Assembly: GCF_002563695.1 (NCBI RefSeq)
Contig: NZ_PDJI01000004.1
Coordinates: 372,001-436,000 of the forward strand
Direction: 5' to 3'
From: Georgenia soli
GTDB taxonomy: Bacteria; Actinomycetota; Actinomycetes; Actinomycetales; Actinomycetaceae
DNA length: 64,000 nt
The notes below the pieces were generated by a model. The model was not told the DNA's origin and searched no databases. It worked only from the letters and a program-made list of their open reading frames with translations. A program made the translations under genes and the position numbers. The first letter of the stretch is position 1. Every line of letters begins with the position of its first letter. Of this stretch, positions 8,363-16,765 are shown in pieces.

Positions 8363-9349
8363 GTGGAATGGTCCAACCTCGTCACCAACGTCGCCGGCGA
8401 GCTGTTCGCGCCCACGACCGCCGCCTTCGCGCTCGCCGCCATCGGCCTCAACGTCCACTTCGGGCTGACGGGGCTGCTGAACATGGGCCAGGCCGGCTTC
8501 ATGCTGCTCGGCGCGTACGGGTTCGCTATCTCCACGATCGCGGGCCACCCGCTGTGGTTCGCGGTGGCCGTGGCGATCGCGTGCGCCGTCGTCTTCGCGC
8601 TGATCCTCGGCATCCCGACCCTGAAGCTGCGCGGCGACTACCTGGCGATCGTCACCATCGCGGCGGCGGAGATCGTCCGGCTCGTCGGCCGCTCCACCGC
8701 GCTGACCGAGCTGACCGGCGCGTCGAACGGCCTGCTCGGCAACGCCTTCAAGACCACCTTCCACGGCGCCTCGCCGTTCCCGGACGGCAGCCTGACGCTG
8801 GGGCCCTTCACGTACGCGATGAACGCCTCGAACAGCTGGTGGCTGCGCCTGGTCGGCTGGGTGGTCGTGATCCTCGGCGCCCTGCTCGTCTGGCGGCTCA
8901 TGCGCAGCCCGTGGGGCCGGGTGCTCAAGGGGATCCGGGAGGACGAGGACGCCGTCCGGTCCCTCGGCAAGAACGTCTTCGCCTACAAGATGCAGGCGCT
9001 CGTGCTCGGGGGCGTCATCGGCGCGCTGTCCGGCATTCTCTACGTCCTGCCCCGGGCCGTGCAGCCGGACGCCCTCGGCAGACCCACGACGTTCTACGTG
9101 TGGACGATCCTGCTGCTCGGCGGGGCCGCCACGGTGTTCGGCCCGATCCTCGGCTCCATGCTGTTCTGGGCCACGCTCATGCTCATCAAGTCGTTCATGC
9201 GGGCCGCGGTGCCGGAGCAGGTGATGACGGTCGGCGAGATCGAGAACTTCGGCTGGATCCTCGTCGGCATCACCCTCATGCTCCTCATCGTCTTCAGACC
9301 GCAGGGCCTCCTCGGGGACGAGAAGGAGCTGGCGATCGATGCCCGATGA
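8363..9349 (+). CDS. livM: Branched-chain amino acid ABC transporter permease LivM
   Basis: A 328-residue partner permease of LivH. Readable family features are FGLTGLLNMGQAGFMLLGAY near residue 33, the TLKLRGDYLAIVTIAAAEIV stretch around 90-110, and the IREDEDAVRSLGKNVFAYKM cytoplasmic coupling segment that contacts the ATPases. About eight to nine hydrophobic segments are visible. It begins with GTG at 8363, 13 bp after the livH stop, with a GGAGG ribosome-binding site, and its end overlaps livG by 11 bp, indicating translational coupling. It forms the membrane channel for leucine/isoleucine/valine-type substrates together with LivH; exact substrate not determinable. Confidence 0.93.
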   Translation: MEWSNLVTNVAGELFAPTTAAFALAAIGLNVHFGLTGLLNMGQAGFMLLGAYGFAISTIAGHPLWFAVAVAIACAVVFALILGIPTLKLRGDYLAIVTIAAAEIVRLVGRSTALTELTGASNGLLGNAFKTTFHGASPFPDGSLTLGPFTYAMNASNSWWLRLVGWVVVILGALLVWRLMRSPWGRVLKGIREDEDAVRSLGKNVFAYKMQALVLGGVIGALSGILYVLPRAVQPDALGRPTTFYVWTILLLGGAATVFGPILGSMLFWATLMLIKSFMRAAVPEQVMTVGEIENFGWILVGITLMLLIVFRPQGLLGDEKELAIDAR

Positions 9350-10214
9350 GACCACGGCCACCCGGCCGCCCCGCGCCGACCTCACCGCCGTCGAGCGCGT
9401 CCCTGGCGCGGCGAAGCCGGACCCCATCCTGGTGGCCGACGACGTCACCCGCACCTTCGGCGGGATCAAGGCCGTCGACGTCGCGCACCTGGAGATCGCC
9501 CGGCACGCGATCACGGCACTCATCGGCCCCAACGGCGCCGGCAAGACGACGTTCTTCAACCTCGTCACCGGCTTCGACCGGGCCGACTCCGGCCGCTGGA
9601 CGTTCGACGGCCGGTCCGTCGAGCGCGACGGGGCCGCCCGCGTGGCCCGCGAGGGCATGGTCCGCACGTTCCAGCTGACCAAGGCGCTCAGCCGGATGAC
9701 CGTGCTCGACAACATGCGCCTCGGCGCCCGCGACCAGCCCGGCGAGCGGCTGGGCGCGGCGCTTCTGCCCGGCCTGTGGCGCTCGCGCGAGCGGGAGATC
9801 ACCGACAAGGCGCTGGAGCTTCTCGCCCGGTTCCGCCTCGACGCCAAGAAGGACGACTTCGCCGGCAGCCTCTCCGGCGGGCAGCGCAAGCTGCTGGAGA
9901 TGGCGCGGGCGCTCATGAGCGACCCGGTGATGATCATGCTGGACGAGCCCATGGCCGGCGTGAACCCGGCCCTGACGCAGTCGCTGCTGGGCCACATCAC
10001 CAGCCTGCGTGACGAGGGCATGACCGTCCTCTTCGTCGAGCATGACATGCACATGGTCCGCCACATCTCCGACTGGGTGGTCGTCATGGCCGAGGGCCGG
10101 ATCGTTGCCGAGGGACCCGCGCGCAGCGTCATGCACGAGCAGGCGGTCGTCGACGCCTACCTCGGGTCGCACCAGGACCGCGACCTCGGCGACGACTCGC
10201 TGCTCGAGGACTAG
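9339..10214 (+). CDS. livG: Branched-chain amino acid ABC transporter ATPase LivG
   Basis: A 291-residue ATP-binding subunit. Walker A GPNGAGKTTFFN, the signature LSGGQRKLLEMARALM, Walker B MIMLDEPMAG and the H-loop FVEHDMHMV are all intact. The VNPALTQSLL segment and the IVAEGP tail are typical of LivG. An unusual ~30-residue Pro/Ala-rich leader precedes the ATPase fold (TATRPPRADLTAVERVPGAA). The ATG at 9339 overlaps the livM stop by 11 bp. It pairs with LivF to drive import. Confidence 0.93.
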   Translation: MPDETTATRPPRADLTAVERVPGAAKPDPILVADDVTRTFGGIKAVDVAHLEIARHAITALIGPNGAGKTTFFNLVTGFDRADSGRWTFDGRSVERDGAARVAREGMVRTFQLTKALSRMTVLDNMRLGARDQPGERLGAALLPGLWRSREREITDKALELLARFRLDAKKDDFAGSLSGGQRKLLEMARALMSDPVMIMLDEPMAGVNPALTQSLLGHITSLRDEGMTVLFVEHDMHMVRHISDWVVVMAEGRIVAEGPARSVMHEQAVVDAYLGSHQDRDLGDDSLLED

Positions 10215-10224
10215 GAGGACAGCG

Positions 10225-11103
10225 ATGACGACGTCGACGAGCGGTAGCGCCCTGCACGCCGGTGCGCCCCCGGGACGGCCGATCCTCGAGGCCCGCGAGC
10301 TGGTGGCCGGCTACCTGCCGGGGGTCAACATCCTCAACAGCTGCAACCTCGAGGTCCACCCCGGCGAGCTCGTCGGCATCATCGGGCCGAACGGCGCCGG
10401 GAAGTCGACGATGCTCAAGGCCCTGTTCGGCCTCGTGAAGGTCCGCTCCGGCACCGTCCTCCTCGACGGCGAGGACATCACCAACGAGCGGGCCGACACC
10501 CTCGTACGCCGCGGCATCGGTTACGTGCCCCAGAACAACAACGTGTTCCCCTCGCTCACGATCGAGGAGAACCTGCAGATGGGGCTCTACCAGGACCCAC
10601 GGCGCTTCATCGAGCGCTTCGCGGCGATCGTGGACATCTTCCCCACGCTCGGCGACCGGCGGCGCCAGCGCGCCGGGTCGCTCTCGGGCGGGGAACGCCA
10701 GATGGTCGCCATGGCCCGGGCCCTGATGATGGACCCCAAGGTGCTGCTGCTCGACGAGCCCTCCGCGGGCCTGTCACCGGTCCGGGCGGACGAGGCGTTC
10801 ATCCGTACCCGCAAGATCAACAGGTCCGGGGTCTCCGTCGTCATCGTCGAGCAGAACGCCCGCCGCTGCCTGCAGATCTGCGACCGCGCCTACGTGCTCG
10901 ACCAGGGCGCCAACGCCTACTCCGGGCCCGGCCGGAAGCTCATGGACGACCCCAAGGTCATCGAGCTCTACCTCGGCACCCTCGCCGCCGACGTCGAGCA
11001 GGCGCAGCGCGGCGTCGAAGAGGCGGACAAGGGCGAGCGGGCGGACAAGGGCGAGCGGGCGGGTAAGGGCGACGACGACGCTCCCGGCGCCCACGTGGGC
11101 TGA
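10225..11103 (+). CDS. livF: Branched-chain amino acid ABC transporter ATPase LivF
   Basis: A 292-residue second ATPase of the importer. Walker A GPNGAGKSTMLKAL, the LivF-type GYVPQNNNVFPSLTIEENL, signature LSGGERQMVAMARALM and Walker B VLLLDEPSAGLSP are present. The start is the ATG at 10225 with an AGGAGG ribosome-binding site at 10213-10218, 10 bp after livG; an in-frame ATG at 10042 lies inside livG and is rejected. The C-terminus carries a charged tail made by an 18-bp direct repeat (11023-11040 and 11041-11058, plus a partial third copy) that encodes ADKGER repeats; this tail is outside the ATPase fold. Confidence 0.93.
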   Translation: MTTSTSGSALHAGAPPGRPILEARELVAGYLPGVNILNSCNLEVHPGELVGIIGPNGAGKSTMLKALFGLVKVRSGTVLLDGEDITNERADTLVRRGIGYVPQNNNVFPSLTIEENLQMGLYQDPRRFIERFAAIVDIFPTLGDRRRQRAGSLSGGERQMVAMARALMMDPKVLLLDEPSAGLSPVRADEAFIRTRKINRSGVSVVIVEQNARRCLQICDRAYVLDQGANAYSGPGRKLMDDPKVIELYLGTLAADVEQAQRGVEEADKGERADKGERAGKGDDDAPGAHVG

Positions 11104-11168
11104 CCCACTGCGCTGGACCAGCGTGGGCTGATTCGGGCTGCGCCGTCGCCGCCCTCGCCGTCGGCGGA

Positions 11169-12440
11169 TCAGGACTCGACGACCTCGCCGTACTCGACGC
11201 GCTGGAAGTGGTTGTTGTTCTCCGCGTCGAAGAGGTAGATGCCGATGTTGGCCGCCGAGGGGTCGTTCTCCTCGTTGAAGGGCCCGATGCCGGAGACGGC
11301 CTGGTACTTGATGTCCTCACCCTTGCCGAGCAGGTCGGCGCACTCGGAGAAGCCGGTGCACTCGGTCCCGCCGTCGGCGCCCGAGACCGCGGCCATGTTC
11401 TTCTGGATGGTGGGGCCGTCGGTGCCCTCGCCCCGCACGGCGGCCAGCGCGGCGAGCATCACGGCGTCGTAGGACTCCGCGGCGTAGTTGAAGTCCTTGA
11501 GGTCCGGGTTCACCTCCTTCAGACGGGCCCGGAACTCGTCGCTGGGGAACGCCCCCGGCTGCGTGCCCTGCGCTCCCTCGAGGGTGCCCGGGTCGAAGTC
11601 GGTGCCGAAGTTCTGCAGGTTGCCGTCCACGAAGTAGGTCTTCGACATGTCGAAGCCCTGGTTGACCAGCTCCGCCACGATGAGGGGGGTCTGCGTGGTG
11701 AACGCGATGATCGCGATGGCGTCCGGCTTCGTCGCGAGGGCGTTGCCGACGATCGTGGAGAAGTTCTGCTCGGTGGGGTCGAACTCGTCGCCGGGGTTCC
11801 CGTACGTGATGGTGCCGCCGGCGTCCTCGACCACCTTCTTCACGACGTCGCGCAGACCGGTGCCGTAGTCCTCGTTGAACACGAGGACGCCCACGTTCGC
11901 GTGGCCGTCGTTGACGATGAGATTGCCGAGCACGTCACCCTGGACGGTGTCGGGCGGCGCGGTGCGGAAGTAGAACGGGGAGTACCCCGACAGCGTCGCC
12001 GAGGTGTTCGCCGGGGAGATCTGCACGATCTCCGCCCCCGTGACGTCGTCGACGACGTTCAGCGTGACCTGCGAGGAGGCCGCGCCCACGATCGCGGAGA
12101 CGTTCTCGCGGACCAGCTCCGTCACGGACTGGGTGGCCACCTGAGCGTTGTCCGCGTCGGAGGAGTCCTTGTGGGAGACCTCGACCTCCTTGCCGAGCAC
12201 GCCGCCGGCGTCGTTGATCTCCTTGACCGCCAGGTCGACGCCGGCGATCTCGGGCGGACCCAGCTGCGAGAGCGACCCGGTGACGGGCAGCAGCGTGCCG
12301 ATCTTGAGGCCGCCCGAGCCCCCGGTCGCACCCGGAGCGGCGGTGCCCTCGTCCCCGCCACCTCCTCCGGAGCAGGCGGCGAGCGTCATCGACAGCGCGG
12401 CGACGAGGGCCAAGGAACGAGCTGTGGTCTTGCGAGTCAT
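11169..12440 (-). CDS. livK: Branched-chain amino acid-binding lipoprotein LivK
   Basis: A 423-residue periplasmic-binding-protein type I lipoprotein that delivers amino acids to the Liv permease on the outer face of the membrane. The N-terminus MTRKTTARSLALVAALSMTL is a lipoprotein signal peptide with lipobox L-A-A-C23, then a GGGGGDEG linker. The mature part opens with IGTLLPVTGSLSQLGPPEIA and has the GVLGKEVEVSHKDSSD and VGAASSQVTLNVVDD segments of Peripla_BP_6. The ATG at 12438-12440 is preceded by AGGAGA. It lies convergent to livHMGF, so its expression can be set separately and at a higher level from its own promoter upstream. Confidence 0.94.
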   Translation of the reverse strand: MTRKTTARSLALVAALSMTLAACSGGGGGDEGTAAPGATGGSGGLKIGTLLPVTGSLSQLGPPEIAGVDLAVKEINDAGGVLGKEVEVSHKDSSDADNAQVATQSVTELVRENVSAIVGAASSQVTLNVVDDVTGAEIVQISPANTSATLSGYSPFYFRTAPPDTVQGDVLGNLIVNDGHANVGVLVFNEDYGTGLRDVVKKVVEDAGGTITYGNPGDEFDPTEQNFSTIVGNALATKPDAIAIIAFTTQTPLIVAELVNQGFDMSKTYFVDGNLQNFGTDFDPGTLEGAQGTQPGAFPSDEFRARLKEVNPDLKDFNYAAESYDAVMLAALAAVRGEGTDGPTIQKNMAAVSGADGGTECTGFSECADLLGKGEDIKYQAVSGIGPFNEENDPSAANIGIYLFDAENNNHFQRVEYGEVVES

Positions 12441-12501
12441 GCCGTCTCCTCAGGTTGCGTCACGCCTCGATCCCCGCGACCGCGCGTGTCTCGTGCGCGC
12501 C

Positions 12502-12530
12502 AACCTATTCACGGGCACCGCCCGTGTCAG
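12502..12530 (-). promoter_or_regulatory. livK promoter with palindrome in the spacer
   Basis: On the minus strand a -35 CTGACA (12530-12525) is followed by a 17-bp spacer and a -10 TAGGTT (12507-12502). The spacer holds a palindrome at 12510-12526: a 7-bp arm CACGGGC, 3-bp centre and GCCCGTG. A protein bound there would block RNA polymerase. This is the best-formed sigma-70-like promoter seen in the window. Confidence 0.55.
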
Positions 12531-12549
12531 GGCGTCATGTCGCAACTGT

Positions 12550-12565
12550 GTAACAGAACGGTCAC
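12550..12565. promoter_or_regulatory. Possible GlnR-like half-site pair upstream of livK
   Basis: GTAAC, 6 nt, GTCAC on the plus strand (reverse: GTGAC-N6-GTTAC). This resembles the gTnAC-N6-GaAAC pattern of actinobacterial GlnR sites, though the second half-site is imperfect. It lies about 20-40 bp upstream of the candidate livK -35 element, a place where an activator could act. Tentative. Confidence 0.25.
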
Positions 12566-12610
12566 GATTGTGGCGTACGTCACATTCGGACGGCCCTGAC
12601 GCGACGACGG

Positions 12611-12638
12611 CGGCCCGGCCCCTCGAGGGGCCGGGCCG
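12611..12638 (-). terminator. Hairpin terminator after the ANTAR regulator gene
   Basis: A perfect 28-bp palindrome: 14-bp arms 12611-12624 and 12625-12638, so the real loop is a few nt. It lies 20 nt beyond the regulator stop codon (12659) on the minus strand. Confidence 0.75.
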
Positions 12639-12658
12639 GACGACAGACGGGCGGACGG

Positions 12659-13351
12659 CTACTTCTTGCCGCCGACCTGCTCGATGACCGCGTCGGCGAC
12701 CTCACGCATGGTGAGCCGGCGGTCCATCGACGTCTTCTGGATCCAGCGGAAGGCCTCCGGCTCGCTCAGGCCCATCTTCGTCATGAGGAGGCCCTTGGCG
12801 CGGTCCACGCGCTTCCGGGTCTCGAACTGCTCCGCGAGGCTGGCGACCTCGGACTCCAGGGAGGTGATCTCCTGGTGGCGGGAGATCGCGATCTCGACGG
12901 CCGGCAGGAGGTCGGCGGGCGTGAAGGGCTTGACCACGTAGGCCATCGCGCCGGCGTCGCGCGCCCGCTCGACGAGCTCCTTCTGGGAGAAGGCCGTGAG
13001 CATGACGACAGCGCAGGTGCGGTTGGCGATGATCCGCTCCGCGGCGGTGATGCCGTCCATCACAGGCATCTTGACATCCATGACGATGACGTCGGGCTCG
13101 AGCTCGTCGGCCAGGGCGACGGCCTGCTCGCCGTTGGCGGCCTCACCCACGACGTCGAAGCCGGCCTCGGTCAGCGACTCGACGATGTCGAGGCGGATCA
13201 GGGTCTCGTCCTCCGCGACGACGACACGGCGGCGCGTACCGGTCTCCTCCGCGGCCCCGGCCTCGGGGCCGGGCAGGTCGAGGGGGGCGTCCTCCGTCGT
13301 GATGTCGACCGCGTCGGCGCTGGTCGCGGCGTCGTTCTCGTTGTCTGTCAC
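12659..13351 (-). CDS. ANTAR-domain response regulator (PdtaR-like)
   Basis: A 230-residue cytosolic regulator: an acidic N-terminal tail (1-40), a receiver domain (~42-158) and an ANTAR RNA-binding domain (~165-225). The receiver has E47/D48, the phospho-acceptor D92 in VIVMDVKMPVMDG, T119 in MLTAF and K141 in VVKPF. The ANTAR part reads KRVDRAKGLLMTKMGLSEPEAFRWIQ. It resembles mycobacterial Rv1626/PdtaR, which binds structured mRNA leaders to relieve terminators after phosphorylation by a histidine kinase; no kinase lies nearby. The GTG start at 13349-13351 is supported by a TAGGCT box 6 nt upstream, fitting a leaderless transcript. Confidence 0.92.
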   Translation of the reverse strand: MTDNENDAATSADAVDITTEDAPLDLPGPEAGAAEETGTRRRVVVAEDETLIRLDIVESLTEAGFDVVGEAANGEQAVALADELEPDVIVMDVKMPVMDGITAAERIIANRTCAVVMLTAFSQKELVERARDAGAMAYVVKPFTPADLLPAVEIAISRHQEITSLESEVASLAEQFETRKRVDRAKGLLMTKMGLSEPEAFRWIQKTSMDRRLTMREVADAVIEQVGGKK

Positions 13352-13357
13352 GCGGCA

Positions 13358-13363
13358 AGCCTA
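13358..13363 (-). promoter_or_regulatory. -10 box of leaderless ANTAR-gene promoter
   Basis: TAGGCT on the minus strand, 6 nt before the GTG start of the ANTAR regulator. Same spacing as at polA, lgt, pyk and others in this window. Confidence 0.45.
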
Positions 13364-13421
13364 TAGCGAGGTCCTGACGGGGGCAGCACCGCAAAGCCCG
13401 CACGTGACAGGCTTCACCAAG

Positions 13422-13503
13422 TGCTCCCGGCGGGACTCGAACCCGCATGCCTCTCGGCGCCGCATTTTGAGTGCGGTGTGTCTGCCAGTTCCACCACAGG
13501 AGC
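13422..13503 (-). tRNA. tRNA-Leu(CAA)
   Basis: An 82-nt tRNA read on the minus strand. The acceptor arms GCTCCTG and CGGGAGC pair (one T-G wobble). The anticodon stem CCGCA/TGCGG closes the loop CTCAAAA with anticodon CAA, reading UUG. A long variable arm of the class II type precedes the T arm GCGGGTTCGAGTCCCGC. The 3' CCA is not encoded. It sits alone between the ANTAR gene and pyk. Confidence 0.96.
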
Positions 13504-13586
13504 GTGACGGCGGCGCTCAGGCTACCGCGCCCGGCGGCCGCCGCCGGACAGGCGCCCGCCCAGCGACCGTCGCCGTCGGACAGCGA

Positions 13587-13618
13587 CGGCCCCGCCCGGC
13601 AGCTGCCGGGCGGGGCCG
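13587..13618 (-). terminator. Hairpin terminator after pyk
   Basis: A perfect 32-bp palindrome with 16-bp arms, 13587-13602 and 13603-13618, beginning 10 nt after the pyk stop codon on the minus strand. The strongest inverted repeat in the window. Confidence 0.8.
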
Positions 13619-13628
13619 TGGCGGGTGA

Positions 13629-15062
13629 TCAGGCGCGGGTGGCCTTGGCGTAGGTCTCGCCGATCTTGTGCACGCGGATCGAGTTGGTGGACCCGACCTG
13701 CCCCGGCGGCATGCCGGCGACGATGACGACGCGGTCGCCCTCGTCCGCCAGCCCGGAGGTCTGCAGGATCTGGTCGACCTGGTTGACCATGTCGTCGGTG
13801 TGCGTGACCTCGGGCACCGTGTACGTCTGCACGCCCCAGCTCACGGCGAGACGGTTGCGCACGTCCGTGTCCGGGGTGAACGCCAGCAGCGGGATGGGCG
13901 AGCGCAGGCGGGACATCCGGCGCGCGGAGTCGCCCGACTGGGTGAAGGTGACGAGGTACTTGACCTCGAGCATCTCGCCGATCTCCATGGCGGCCTTGGT
14001 GATGACGCCGCCGCGCGTGTGCGGGCTGGAGCCGAGCGGGGCGATGCGCTCGCCACCGTTCTCCTCGGTGTTCTCCACGATGCGGGCCATGGTGCGCACG
14101 GTCTCGATCGGGAAGTCACCCACGGAGGTCTCGCCGGAGAGCATGACCGCGTCGGCGCCGTCGAGGATGGCGTTGGCGACGTCGGAGGCCTCGGCGCGGG
14201 TCGGCCGCGGGTTGGTGACCATCGACTCGAGCATCTGCGTGGCGACGATGACCGGCTTGGCGTTGCGGCGGGCGAGCTCGATGGCGCGCTTCTGCACGAG
14301 CGGCACCTGCTCCAGCGGAAGTTCCACGCCGAGGTCGCCGCGGGCCACCATGATCGCGTCGAAGGCGTCAACGATCTCGACCAGGTTGTCCACGGCCTGC
14401 GGCTTCTCGACCTTGGCGACGACCGGCACGCGACGGCCGACCTCGTCCATGATCGCGTGGACGTCCTCGATGTCCGCGGCGGAGCGGACGAAGGACAGGG
14501 CGATGAGGTCGGCGCCGACCTTCAGGCCCCAGCGCAGGTCGTCCTTGTCCTTCTCCGACAGGGCGGGCACGGAGACGGCGACGCCGGGCAGGTTCAGGCC
14601 CTTGTGGTCGGAGACGGGGCCGGGCACCTCGACGCGGGTGATGACGCGGGGGCCGTCGACCTCGAGGACGCGCACCGCGACCTTGCCGTCGTCGATGAGG
14701 ATCCGGTCGCCGGGCGTGCAGTCGCCGGGCAGGCCGGCATAGGTGGTGGAGGCGAGCTCACGGCTGCCGGGGACGTCCTCCGTGGTAATGGTGAACGTGT
14801 CACCCTCGCGGAGCTCCTCCTTGCCGTTGGCGAAGTTGCCCAGCCGGATCTTCGGGCCCTGGAGGTCCACCAGGACGGCGACGGCGCGCCCGGAGGCCTG
14901 GGCCGCGGCCCGGACGTTGTTGTAGACCGCCTCGTGCTCCTCGACGGATCCGTGGGACCGGTTGATCCGGGCGACGTCCATCCCGGCGTCGACAAGTTCC
15001 TGGACCTTCTCGGGTGAGGCTGTGGCTGGGCCAATCGTGCACACGATCTTCGCTCTACGCAT
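13629..15062 (-). CDS. pyk: Pyruvate kinase
   Basis: A 477-residue glycolytic enzyme converting phosphoenolpyruvate and ADP to pyruvate and ATP. It begins MRRAKIVCTIGPATASPEKV. R32 and N34 of the ARINRSHG motif are in place, where most enzymes read LNFSHG. VAKVEKPQAVDN carries the catalytic lysine, IMVARGDLGVELPLE the metal-binding acids, and VIVATQMLESM the substrate loop. The C-terminal allosteric domain ends with IRVHKIGETYAKA. The ATG at 15060-15062 is chosen over a long upstream extension that merely reads through gltD in another frame. A TAGGCT box lies 7 nt upstream of the ATG. Downstream of gltBD in the same orientation but separated by a hairpin. Confidence 0.96.
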   Translation of the reverse strand: MRRAKIVCTIGPATASPEKVQELVDAGMDVARINRSHGSVEEHEAVYNNVRAAAQASGRAVAVLVDLQGPKIRLGNFANGKEELREGDTFTITTEDVPGSRELASTTYAGLPGDCTPGDRILIDDGKVAVRVLEVDGPRVITRVEVPGPVSDHKGLNLPGVAVSVPALSEKDKDDLRWGLKVGADLIALSFVRSAADIEDVHAIMDEVGRRVPVVAKVEKPQAVDNLVEIVDAFDAIMVARGDLGVELPLEQVPLVQKRAIELARRNAKPVIVATQMLESMVTNPRPTRAEASDVANAILDGADAVMLSGETSVGDFPIETVRTMARIVENTEENGGERIAPLGSSPHTRGGVITKAAMEIGEMLEVKYLVTFTQSGDSARRMSRLRSPIPLLAFTPDTDVRNRLAVSWGVQTYTVPEVTHTDDMVNQVDQILQTSGLADEGDRVVIVAGMPPGQVGSTNSIRVHKIGETYAKATRA

Positions 15063-15069
15063 GGCCCCC

Positions 15070-15075
15070 AGCCTA
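15070..15075 (-). promoter_or_regulatory. -10 box of leaderless pyk promoter
   Basis: TAGGCT on the minus strand followed by 7 nt and the pyk ATG. Lies downstream of the gltD terminator, so pyk is probably its own transcription unit. Confidence 0.45.
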
Positions 15076-15230
15076 GGGCCTGGGGGTGCGGACGCACCCG
15101 GCGCGACCACCGGGTGCGGCCTATGGCCTCGCCCACATCTGGGACCCGCGGCGGCCCAGGGCGGACGAACGTCCTCCCCGCCGACCGCCCTCGCCGACGG
15201 CGCAGGGAACGTCCGCGGCCCGGCGCACGG

Positions 15231-15266
15231 CGGCCCGGAGCTCCCTTCGGGAAGAGCTCCGGGCCG
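15231..15266 (-). terminator. Hairpin terminator after gltD
   Basis: 12-bp arms 15231-15242 and 15255-15266 with a 12-nt loop that can itself pair around TTCG. It begins 15 nt after the gltD stop codon on the minus strand. Confidence 0.7.
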
Positions 15267-15280
15267 TCTCGCGGACCCGG

Positions 15281-16757
<1,477 letters not shown>

Positions 16758-16765
<8 letters not shown>

